From CAWJMN01 sp963844055 (GTDB lineage: Bacteria; Planctomycetota; Planctomycetia; Pirellulales; Pirellulaceae): a stretch of DNA of 64,000 bases. A model generated the notes under the pieces. It ran no database searches, had not been told where the DNA came from, and saw only the letters and a list, made by a program, of their open reading frames with translations. Position numbers and translations under genes: made by a program. Shown here in pieces: positions 1 through 9,568 of this stretch. The DNA is taken from positions 62,001-126,000 of the forward strand of contig CAWJMN010000002.1 of assembly GCA_963844055.1 (NCBI GenBank). Direction: 5' to 3'. Within the stretch, counting starts at the first letter, position 1, and the number at the start of each line of letters is the position of its first letter.

Positions 1-1021
1 GTGGTCAAGTCAATGATGACCGAGCAAATCAACCATGGCCCTGGCATCACCTTCATGCAAACCGGACATCAACTGCCTGGCCGCCCTTCCGTCGGTGCAT
101 GGCTCTCTTACGGCCTAGGGAGCGCCAATCGGGACCTACCATCTTTCGTCGTAATGATTAGCCAAGGTCGTGGACAGATGCAGGCCTTGTTTTCCCATTT
201 ATGGGGTGCCGGCTTTTTACCGGGGGAACATCAGGGGGTTCAATTCCGTGCTGGAAGTGATTCCGTATTGTTCCTCAATGACCCTGCGGGAATGCGGCGC
301 GATGATCGTCGCAAAGTATTGGACATGATCGGCGCCCTGAATCAGCAACAAGCCGAAAAAAGTGGCGATAGCGAAGTGCTTGCGCGAATTGCGCAGTACG
401 AAATGGCCTATCGGATGCAGATGAGCGTCCCCGAACTGACCGACTTACGCAGCGAGACGGCCGCCACGCTCGAGATGTACGGCCCTGATGTTAACAAGCC
501 CGGAACCTATGCCTATAACTGCCTGATGGCCCGCCGCATGGCCGAGCGGGGCGTCCGTTTTATTCAGTTGTATCACCGTGGCTGGGACCATCATGGAAGC
601 GTCCCCAAAGACCTTCCGATGCAATGCCAAGATGTTGACCAAGCTCAATCCGCACTGCTCAAAGACCTTCGTCAACGAGGACTGCTGGACGATACCCTTG
701 TAGTTTGGGGCGGCGAATTTGGCCGTACCGTTTATTGCCAAGGCAATCTCGCACCCACCCAGTACGGCCGAGACCACCATCCACGTTGCTTTAGCATCTG
801 GCTGAGCTGGCGGCGGCATCAAGCCAGGCATATCCTACGGCCAAACGGATGAGTTTTCCTACAATATCGCCGAGAACCCCGTCTCCGCCCACGACCTGCA
901 TGCCACCATGCTGCACTGCTTAGGCATCGACCATCAGCGATTTACCTACAAATCCCAAGGACTCGATTTCAAGCTAACGGGTGTTGAACCCTCACGAGTC
1001 ATCAAGGAGATCCTGGCATAG
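1..1021 (+). CDS. DUF1501 family protein, 5' end outside window, frameshifted
   Basis: This is the C-terminal two thirds or so of a DUF1501 protein, a sulfatase-fold family that is hugely expanded in planctomycetes, usually Tat-exported and paired with DUF1549/DUF1553 cytochrome proteins. The visible part has the family signatures: GRPSVGAWLSYGLGS near the left edge, RGVRFIQLYHRGWDHH, and VVWGGEFGRT followed by GRDHHPRCFS. The reading frame breaks at about 805, where one extra base follows TGG CTG. In the next frame the expected AGGGIKPGISYGQTDEF and the normal family C-terminus continue to TAG at 1019-1021. The start lies upstream of the window; the GTG at base 1 is not a real start. Either a sequencing error or a recent inactivation fits. 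The family is certain, but its biochemical role is not established. Confidence 0.85.
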
Positions 1022-1084
1022 TCCACTCCGATCGGCCTGATAGGCAACCTTCCAGCAGGCTTGGCGGTGATGCGACCAAGCCTC

Positions 1085-2434
1085 CTACTCCCAGGCGACA
1101 TGCCGCGGTGACGTTCGTGACTTCGACAGCACGATGACTGCTCGCTTGCCATCGGTAAAGTACGGATCCCCTGTCAAGTTCCGCCGAGGAGATTCCGCCC
1201 CACAAGACCCTACTCCGCCAACATAGCCAACCGCCTCCGCCCGTTGCACGCGCAGCAAATCTTCCACGATATAGTCTCGCGCTTCATCCACATTGGGATC
1301 GACGCGGTGAGTGGTAAGATTCCAAACCTTGGTCGTAAAACGGACCCCAATATCGCGGCTAATCTGCCCAACCCAAACTGGCTGACCACCAAATTGAAGC
1401 GGGCTTAGCCAAAGTCGCAAGTGCAATCTTTCATTGATGGAACCGCGAATTCGCTGCAGAGCCACATCCTGGCTGCGACCAAACAGGTACAAAGGACTGA
1501 CCGGCGAATAGCGATATTCCGCACCAAACAAGAAGGCTTTTACCGTCTTCCAGCAGGTGGCCAGCGTAATCGTCTCGCTCTCATCCCAGCGTGAAGTAAA
1601 TGCGCTAAGCAAAGTCTCAAACTCACCAATCACCACAAGATTCACCGGATCGCCATGACGAAGCCCCTTGCCATTGGTTGTCGCAGCAGGCATCTCGCCC
1701 AGTCGGGTGGCCAGTACGGGCAATTCGCAGGGCACAACCTTATCTGCAGGAATCAGATCGCTGAAATCGTGCCGCAGATAATCCGCTGATATCCCCGGCA
1801 CAGGGATTACAAACGTTAAATCGACCGCAGGCTCGCTGGGCGCTGAATCCAATCCCGCTAGTGTCGCCGGACCATCTTCCGTACTGGTTCCCCCGGTCGC
1901 ATACAAACAGACGTGGACGGTCTTCGTCCCCGAATCAAGTGTCGTATAAACAAACCCCTCGGCAGTTTCGCCCGGCGGGATCGGTCGTAATGGAAAGCTT
2001 TGATCGCGAAAGCAATCATCCATCCGTTGATTGGCACGCGACGCAGTAAGCAACTTCAGTGGCACCAAAAGTAGCAGCGGCAAAAAGTACCAAGCAGCCA
2101 CCCCGTACGCAGACAAACGCTTCAGGACCGAAAAGTGATTAATGCCTGCCGCTTCTAACGGCGTGTAATAGTGCGGATCAATATCCAGTACATACAAGCG
2201 AAGCGGTACTACATGCCGATTGGTGATCCGAAGAAATACCGGCTGGATTCCACGATGGGCCAGTGGAACGCCAAACTGCCGACTGCTCTCCTGAGAGGTC
2301 AATACAGCTGCGGTCACCTCAGCCACGTCTGTGCTCTGAGTTTGGCCGCGTGACAAAAACGAACGCAACTTCGGATCAGGCGAATAGGCGGTCGTGAAGA
2401 TACGTCGCAGGACATTCAGGAGGTAATCAAACAT
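1085..2434 (-). CDS. LssY C-terminal domain protein
   Basis: A protein of 449 residues. The second half has the pattern of the LssY C-terminal domain: SPLYLFGRSQDVALQRIRG at about 310-330, then LRLWLSPLQFGGQPVWVGQISRDIGV, then THRVDPNVDEARDYIVEDL. This domain is found alone or fused to membrane PAP2/DedA-type proteins; its function is unknown. Residues about 105-130 (AAWYFLPLLLLVPLKLL) form one hydrophobic, probably membrane-spanning segment, so the protein is likely anchored in the inner membrane with the LssY_C domain on one side. It stands alone, converging with the DUF1501 gene on its 3' side. ATG at 2432-2434 is the natural start, since the hydrophobic part follows in frame. The domain call is firm; the function is not known. 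Confidence 0.75.
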   Translation of the reverse strand: MFDYLLNVLRRIFTTAYSPDPKLRSFLSRGQTQSTDVAEVTAAVLTSQESSRQFGVPLAHRGIQPVFLRITNRHVVPLRLYVLDIDPHYYTPLEAAGINHFSVLKRLSAYGVAAWYFLPLLLLVPLKLLTASRANQRMDDCFRDQSFPLRPIPPGETAEGFVYTTLDSGTKTVHVCLYATGGTSTEDGPATLAGLDSAPSEPAVDLTFVIPVPGISADYLRHDFSDLIPADKVVPCELPVLATRLGEMPAATTNGKGLRHGDPVNLVVIGEFETLLSAFTSRWDESETITLATCWKTVKAFLFGAEYRYSPVSPLYLFGRSQDVALQRIRGSINERLHLRLWLSPLQFGGQPVWVGQISRDIGVRFTTKVWNLTTHRVDPNVDEARDYIVEDLLRVQRAEAVGYVGGVGSCGAESPRRNLTGDPYFTDGKRAVIVLSKSRTSPRHVAWE

Positions 2435-3351
2435 GAATCGCTATCTTGGCTGGATGAATCGCAAACCGAAGTGATAGATCCTATCAGCCCGGCCTCCCTT
2501 AGGCGACATAAACCGGTTTACTGGGCACCCATCAAAGCTGAAAAACCATCCCAATCCGATTTCAAACCCCATCGTCAACCAGCGTCCCCGCAATACAGCC
2601 AAGCGGAATTCAGATGTTTTTTGAGCATGTTGGTGCGATAAGCGACTCATTTGTAAGCCTTGGCATACAAATGCCCCAGTGGGTGAATTCGATCCATCCA
2701 CTTCAGGACGTGATGGATAGGCTGGGGCGTAAGCACATTCCCTTCAGTACGACGGCCTCAAGCTCTTGCCGTAATTTCCATTCGCTCCGGTACAAAGTGG
2801 GAAATGTAAGCAAACTTGGCATGTTTCAATGCCAGGTTACCAAGATAGGAAACTGTGGCACAAGACAAGCGGCACCGAATCACCTGGTGCTTCATACCCT
2901 GCCCCCTAAAAGCTGTCGCGCCGTTGAAAGATGCACACCTCCTCGGACACATCAAACATTCGGCCGTTTCATCGCACCTACTGTGCACCCCTCGTTATCA
3001 TGAGACAAAGCGGCGAGGTAACTCTCTATTAACACAAGGTTTTCCAGCAACGCTCGGCGACGACCGCCACACCTTCTAAAACCGTTGTCTCGCTTGGCAA
3101 GCACGCACGCGTTAAACTCCCTCACGCCTCCACCCAAGTTTTCCATGGCATCAACATTGTTGTTGCTATCACGTTTTACAACAAACGCCACAGTCACGTT
3201 GCATCACGCCACCGTAGCGGTAATGATACAGTGCTCCAAGGCAGAGGCTGACACTTTTTCAGCATCTAACCAGTCAGCCCTTTAAAGCATTCATCCAAGT
3301 GATGTCTTATCTGCCCACCTTTTGATTTGCCATTAAACCTCAGGCAGTATT
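2435..3351. other. 917-bp gene-free stretch between divergent genes
   Basis: No convincing gene in any frame: the open frames here (up to 129 codons) overlap one another on both strands and none resembles a family I know. A small hairpin with TGGCAT/ATGCCA arms lies near 2817-2833. The region must hold the divergent promoters of the LssY_C gene and the histidine kinase, but I cannot point to clear -35/-10 elements. Decayed remains of an old gene are possible but not shown. Confidence 0.5.
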
Positions 3352-6300
3352 ATGCCGACCAATATCGCTCGTACATCACCTTCTCGAGACGAACTACAAC
3401 AATCCATCCACCTGCTCCGGGCAGTAATTGATAAAGCGGCCGACGGCTACTTTGTGAAGGATCTCCACGGGCAATATCTCTTTTGCAATAGCGCACTTGC
3501 TAAATTCTACGGCCGGGCCGCTGACCAGATTCTTGGCCAGGATGACTTCCGCCTCTTTGGTCCCGAAGTAGCAACCAACCTCACCGCCCAAGACCGCCAC
3601 GTCCTAGAAACCCGTTCAGGTCAATCCCTGCTGCATACCGTCACCACCGGAACAACCACAGGCACTCTCGAATTCACAACTTCTCCTTTCTTGGGACAGG
3701 ATGGCACCATGATTGCAATCCTTGGAGAGGTTCGTGATGTTACGAAAACAAGTAATGCGGAATGGATTCTGCGTCGCCAGCAAGCCATCCTCGAAAACAT
3801 CGCCAAAGGAGCACCACTCGAACAAATCCTCAGCGATCTTGTCGGGATGATTGAACAAGAATTGCCTGGATCGGTTGGCTCGTTCCTCCTGCTGGACCCA
3901 GATGGCATCCACCTCCATGTGGCAGCGGCTCAAAGCCTTCCCCCAAGTTACAACGCCGCCATCGAAGGAATGAAGATCGGCCCCAATGCCGGCTCTTGCG
4001 GAACAGCAGCATTCCTTGGCCAAAAGGTTTTTGTTTCCGACATTGCAAACGATCCCCTATGGGTAGATTTCCGTGACCTAGCACTCCCTCACGGCCTGCG
4101 CGCGTGCTGGTCAATCCCGATCTGTTCGCGAAACAATTCGAACAACTCTGTACTTGGTACTTTTGCGGTTTACTCGCGTCAACCTGCACTACCCGATCAG
4201 CACCTTTATGAGCTCATTTCTCGCATTGAGTATTTAGCCTGCATCGCCATCGAAAATCAGCGAACCATTCAAAACCTTTCTGCCAGCGAAGTTCGTTTTC
4301 GAACCATCGTCGAAAACTGCGCCGAGGCGGTCTTCCTACATGATTCCAATGGCCAGGTGATCGATGTAAACAACCAAGCCTGTATCCATCTGGGATATTC
4401 GCGAAATGAACTCATCGGACTTTCTCCCCTTGATTTCGATCCGACCATCACTTCGGATACGATGCATTCCATTCGCACGGTATTGGACCAAGGCAAGCGA
4501 ATTGTCTTCGAGACCTGTCATCAGCGCAAAGACGGAACGGTAATTCCTGTCGAAGTTCGACTCAGCCCGTTCTATCGTGATAATGCACGAAACACCATCG
4601 CATCCGTCCACGACATCACGGAACGAAAATCAGCGGAGACACAACAACGGCGGCAACAGAAGTCGCTAAATGATGCCCAGTCACTTGCGCACCTCGGTTC
4701 CTTTGATTGGAACATGCTCACCAATCAGGTTACTTGGTCTGATGAACTGTATCGCATCTACGGATACGAACCTCAGGAAGTGGATATTACTCTCGAAAGG
4801 TTCCTGAGTCACATCTACCCTGACGATTTAGAACGCGTTCAAAAGACGATTCAAAGCGCCTGTCAATCTGCGGCATCGTATCGCATGGAAGAGAGAATCG
4901 TTCGCCCTGATGGAACCGTGCGCACCCTAGAAAGTCTCGGCAATATCGTTCGCGATGACTCCGGCCAACCAGTCCGAATCATCGGTGCATGCCTCGACAT
5001 CACCGACCGAAAAAACTCTGAAGACATTGTCCGCGCTAGTGAAGAACGCTATCGATCTCTCATTACCGCCATGGCCGAAGGGGTAGTATTTCAGGCCGCC
5101 AATCTGGAGATATTGACGTGCAATGCCGCAGCAGAAGAGATCCTTGGCCTGTCGGCCGATCAGATTTGCGGACGGACATCGGTCACTCCAGGATGGAAGA
5201 CCATCCATGAAGACGGAACCCCTTTCCCCCCCGAGGCACACCCTGCCCTGGAAACCTTGCGAACCGGGCAACCCAGCCAGAATGTTTTCATGGGTATTCA
5301 AAAACCCGATGGCAGCCTTACCTGGATCTCGATTAACACCGAACCCCTGCTCCGCATCGGTGAAACTCAGCCTTACGGTGTTGTCTTTTCGTTTTCGGAT
5401 ATCACCGAGCAAAAGCAGGCCCAGGATGAATTGCGAGAAAGTGAACAACGATTACGCCTGTCACTTCAAGCAGCCAGTGCGACAGCCTTTGTCTGGGATG
5501 TGCAATCCGATTCTGTCACTAGATACTATAGCACCGAACCCTCGCTTCCTTCCAACCTCAACAACCCGGAACGTCTCGCCGATGTACGCGCAGATTCACC
5601 CCGATGATCAAGCCTCCTTTGATGCAGGGATCATGGCCTGTCTTACCCAAGGGACTGAGTACCAAAACCTTTATCGCGTAGTCCGACCCGATTCTTCCCA
5701 TCGCTGGCTAGAGTCTTGGGGAACGCTCGAACGCGATTCTAGTGGCCTGCCGCTGCGTCTTCGTGGCGTTGCAATCGATGTCACCGACCGAAAGCTTGCA
5801 GAATCAAGACTCGAAGAGAATCAGCGTTTTTCCAACGCCATGATTCAAGCCACCCCAGAGTGCATCAAGGTACTCGATGAAAGTGGGGTAGTTCTCTTGA
5901 TGAATCAAACTGGCCTCGACTTAATCGATGCGTCCTCGCCAACGGATGCCATTGGCAGGAACGCACTCGATCTTGTTGCTCCCACCGATCACGCCGCTTT
6001 CCTCAATTTTCACCATCGCGTATTGCAGGGCGAATCCGCAACGCTTGAGTTTGACATCATTACCCTGCAAGGTAAACGGCGAACCATGGAAAGCCATGCC
6101 GTTCCTGTTAACATCAACGGCCGACGTTCACACCTGGCAGTCACCAGAGACATCACCGACAAGCTACTTTCTCAGAAGGAACTACGAAGAACGGAAGAAC
6201 TATTGCGTGCTGTGGCAGATGGAACCACCGATTGCATTTTCGTCAAAGATCAAATGGGTAGGTACTTGTTCCTCAATGAGGCAGCTGCGACCGTAATCGG

Positions 6301-8059
6301 AAAGCCTTTGCCGGAAATCCTGGGCCAAGATGACACGTTACTATTTGACGCCGAAAGCGCAGTAGACATCATGGCGCGAGATCGCCAGGTCATGGCAAGC
6401 GGACAGGTATACACAGGCGAAGAGACTGCGACGGCCCTCGGAATCACTCGCACCTTCCATTCGACCAAAGCCCCCTACCACGATGAACATGGAAAAATCA
6501 TCGGCATTATCGGCATCTCACGCGATATTACTGATCGCAAGGCGGTCGAGCGTGCACTGCAGTTAACACAATTCAGTATCGATCGAGCCGTCGATTCCAT
6601 TTTTTGGATCAATCCCGAAAGTGAGATCCTCTATGTCAACGATGCTGCCGTCCGCACCCTGGGCTACTCCCGAGAAGAGCTGATTGGCAGTACTGTTTCT
6701 GACATTGACCCCAACTTCCCCAAGGACGCCTGGCCAGCCCATTGGGAAGAAGTAAAGCGACGGGGCTCCTTCACCTTCGAGTCCGACCATGCCACCAAAG
6801 ATGGCCGCGTCATCAAGACCGAAGTCACCGTTAATTACTTGCAGTACGACGGGCAAGAATACAACTGCGCCGTCATGCGCGACATTACCAAAGAAAAGCA
6901 TTTGGCCGAGCAGCTGCGTCAATCGCAAAAGATGGAAGCGGTCGGACGACTTGCCGGCGGCGTAGCCCACGATTTCAACAACCTGTTGACCATCATTAAC
7001 GGCTACAGCGAAATGATGCTGGATGGAATGCCGAGGTTTGCTCCCGGGCGAGAGCAACTTACCGCCATTCGCGAGGCAGGCGAACGAGCCGCCAGTTTAA
7101 CGGCCCAGTTGCTCGCATTTAGCAGGAAGGCAATCGTTGAGACCAAACTGCTTGACCTCAATAAGGTTGTAGAGTCCGCCGTGCAGATGCTGCGTCGCCT
7201 GATCGAAGAAGACATTGATCTAACTGTCACGCCAGCCCCCTTAAGCATTCCTGTGAAGGCGGCACCGGTTCACCTTGAGCAAGTCATCATGAACTTGGCT
7301 CTCAATGCCAGGGATGCGATGCCCTCCGGCGGCCAGCTCCTGATCGAGACCAGCAACGTCACTCTCTCCGAAGAGGATGTACTAAACTCGCCAAACATCA
7401 AGCCGGGGCAGTACGCTTGCCTACAAGTGAAAGACACCGGCCATGGCATGACCGATGACGTGAAGGAAAAAATCTTCGAACCCTTCTTTACAACAAAAGG
7501 GGTCGGCAAGGGAACGGGACTTGGCTTGGCGGTAGTGCACGGGGTGGTCAACCAGTGTGGTGGATATATCGAAGTGGAAAGCGCACCTAATGCCGGAACT
7601 ACATTCCGGATATATATTCCTCGCGCCCTGGAAGTTCCCACACAGGCAACAGTCTCTCCACCTCCTACTCAGGTCGAAAAAGCGACCGAAACCATTCTCT
7701 TGGTCGAGGATGAGGACCAGGTCCGAACCATCACACGCATTGCCCTGGAGAAAACGGGGGCCAAGGTCCTAGAGGCGGCCAGCGGCCCCCTCGCGTTAAA
7801 ACTACTTGAGGAATATCCAGGTCCAATTCATCTTCTGATTACTGACGTAGTAATGCCAGGCATGGGTGGTCGGCAAGTGGTGGAAATGGCGCGCGCACGC
7901 CTTCCTAAGCTCCCCGTGCTCTATATCAGCGGCTATACCGACGACGCCGTTGTCCAACGAGGGCTAGTAGAAAAATCGGAAGCCTTTCTGCAAAAGCCCT
8001 TTACTCCTCAGGTCCTCGTCAAAAAGGTGCGGTCCATCCTGAACAAGGCCACAACCTAA
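3352..8059 (+). CDS. multi-PAS/GAF hybrid histidine kinase with receiver, frameshifted
   Basis: A soluble hybrid sensor kinase of about 1568 residues once one frameshift is repaired. Domain order: PAS (about 20-135), GAF (140-305), PAS repeats at about 310-430, 445-565, 570-690 and 695-820, three more PAS domains, a HisKA domain with GRLAGGVAHDFNNLL (phosphoacceptor His), a HATPase with LNARDAMPSGG, DTGHGM and GKGTGLGLAVV, and a C-terminal receiver with phosphoacceptor Asp in LLITDVVMPG and Lys in FLQKPF. No membrane segment or signal peptide is visible, so it senses cytoplasmic signals. The frame breaks at about 5584 within the fifth PAS domain: the N-terminal part stops at 5607, and the IHPDD motif of the same PAS continues one frame over. 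This corresponds to one extra base (or two missing). No response regulator or target gene is adjacent. Confidence 0.85.
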
Positions 8060-8185
8060 ATCCCTCGCCCACTCCCCTACCGACCTACATCGGGTAAAAA
8101 GAGAAGGTACAAACCCACATCCTGTGGACGATTACCTGTCTCCTTATCCACTTGCGTTGCCTTCCTGAGTCACGGAGTAAATGCC

Positions 8186-8662
8186 ATGAAAATTGCCTCT
8201 TCGTTTGGAGCACTTTCCGTTTTTGCCGTCGCGATCCTCGGCTTAGCCATCGGCTTTCAGCCCTCTGCCAAAACCCAAGCCGCAGCCCCTGCCAGCGCCG
8301 ATACCAAACCGGTCGAGCCTGACATGCATGAGTTTATGGAATACGCCTTTGAGCCTGGGTACAAGCGTCTCAAAGCAGCCATGGCCGCTGAACCTGCCGA
8401 CAAGGGAGCCTGGAAGGGAATCAAAGGAGACTCGCTTACTCTAGCGGAGGCCGCTAATCTCCTCATCATGCGTGCTCCTGACAAAGATTCCAAAGAATGG
8501 ACCGAAATGAGCATCGCCGTTCGTGAAGCCGGGGGCAGCCTTTATCAGGCCGCCAAAAAGAAGGACTACAAAGATGCTCGCCAGCACTTTGAGACCATGC
8601 TCAAAAAGTGCAACGCCTGCCATGATCATTTTGCCGATGGTGAACATCAGCTAAGCCCGTAG
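8186..8662 (+). CDS. cytochrome c'-like monohaem protein
   Basis: A small exported protein of 158 residues. Residues 1-34 are a signal peptide (hydrophobic AVAILGLAIGF). The rest is predicted mostly helical and ends with the haem-binding motif CNACH at 142-146, close to the C-terminus. C-terminal placement of CxxCH in a helical domain of about 120 residues is typical of the four-helix cytochrome c'/c556 type. It is likely a periplasmic electron carrier or gas/metal-binding haem protein. A ribosome site (GGAG, about 8174) precedes the ATG. It lies downstream of the sensor kinase in the same direction, separated by about 125 bases, so cotranscription is possible but not shown. A terminator-like hairpin follows. 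Confidence 0.8.
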   Translation: MKIASSFGALSVFAVAILGLAIGFQPSAKTQAAAPASADTKPVEPDMHEFMEYAFEPGYKRLKAAMAAEPADKGAWKGIKGDSLTLAEAANLLIMRAPDKDSKEWTEMSIAVREAGGSLYQAAKKKDYKDARQHFETMLKKCNACHDHFADGEHQLSP

Positions 8663-8703
8663 TTGCTTCTGCGGGGCAGCAAAGGCCTCTACTCTTCCCA
8701 TTC

Positions 8704-8730
8704 AGGCAGCCCTTCTCTTCGGGGCTGCCT
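8704..8730. terminator. terminator-like hairpin between convergent genes
   Basis: A perfect 9-bp stem (AGGCAGCCC / GGGCTGCCT) between the convergent cytochrome and flavodoxin genes. No run of T follows on either strand, so it may be a weak bidirectional terminator or an mRNA-stabilising hairpin. Confidence 0.5.
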
Positions 8731-8771
8731 AGCTTGGTCAATTGCTTGGCATTCGTCAAATGCAAAGCCCT

Positions 8772-9236
8772 TCAAACACGACCAAGCAGAGACTTTGCAA
8801 ACGTCCGTGCACGCTGCAAGTCCGCTTCATTGGGATGGTTTCGATCAATGCCACCAAACCAGGCGAGCGGCCCCACCGTATCCCATCCGCCGCAACTAAA
8901 CTCACCAACAATGGTGCAACCACGCCCCTGCAGCGTCCGGCGTAAACTTCCATGAAACCAAAACCTAAACAGCGGTAAACCTGCGGTCGAAAAAACAAAC
9001 GCTTTGCGCGGTCGTTGGGTTAGCTGGCTGGCCAATTTGCATAGGCCATCCGCATGTCGAGAGAAGTAAATCCCCGACCCCCATCCCAGCAGGTCATACT
9101 CGTCCAGCCGTTCCGGCGCCACTTCTTCAGGCGGTAACACTTCGGCCCCCAGCACCTCCGCCATGGCTTCCGCAATACGCCGTGTGTTCCCATGGTGTAC
9201 CGAACTGCAAATCACCAGCGTTTTTAGATCGGCCAT
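8772..9236 (-). CDS. flavodoxin family protein
   Basis: A flavodoxin-fold protein of 154 residues. It begins with a beta strand and an FMN phosphate-binding loop (VICSSVHHGNTRRIAEAMAEVLG, residues about 8-30) and continues with YDLLGWGSGIYF and FVFSTAGLP, which correspond to the flavin-contacting loops. It should be a cytoplasmic FMN-binding electron carrier or a flavodoxin-like oxidoreductase. I chose the ATG at 9234-9236 rather than the GTG one codon earlier because a strong ribosome site (GGGAGG) lies about 9 bases upstream of it. The neighbouring cytochrome is exported, so a direct partnership is unlikely. Confidence 0.8.
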   Translation of the reverse strand: MADLKTLVICSSVHHGNTRRIAEAMAEVLGAEVLPPEEVAPERLDEYDLLGWGSGIYFSRHADGLCKLASQLTQRPRKAFVFSTAGLPLFRFWFHGSLRRTLQGRGCTIVGEFSCGGWDTVGPLAWFGGIDRNHPNEADLQRARTFAKSLLGRV

Positions 9237-9568
9237 CACACGTTACCTCCCAGTTTTGGCAGACTGTCACTGATTCTGTAGCCAACACCTCATTCTCTAG
9301 GGAAACGCCGCCCATTGCCACCTGCAACCAATCCTTTTGCCTGGACGCTTTTGGGCGGCCCTGACAAGTTCGCCGGGCAACTCTTGGCAATGCGGGAAAA
9401 ACTCATTTCGGAGCTGGCAGGTGTTCCACCTTGGTGCTTGACGAACGGAACCACTCAGCATAGATCGTCTACTAGTAGCATTGGCGCAGCGCTCAGCGGT
9501 ATTCTAGGGGCATACCAGCCTGGCAATTACCCACCCCAAAAAACTCCTGCGCACGTCGGAAGGTCACC
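9237..9568. other. 332-bp divergent intergenic region, no gene seen
   Basis: Lies between the leftward flavodoxin gene and the rightward exported-protein operon. It must hold promoters for both. An open frame starting at 9315 runs into the next gene in the wrong frame and has no family resemblance. No hairpin or known RNA motif was recognised. Confidence 0.5.

Noticed and set aside
2441..2701. An 86-codon minus-strand frame just upstream of the LssY_C gene
   Set aside because: No ribosome site, no family similarity and overlap with an opposite-strand frame of equal quality.
8146..8154. TTATCCACT, close to a DnaA box
   Set aside because: A single near match without a cluster, AT-rich unwinding region or dnaA/dnaN neighbours.
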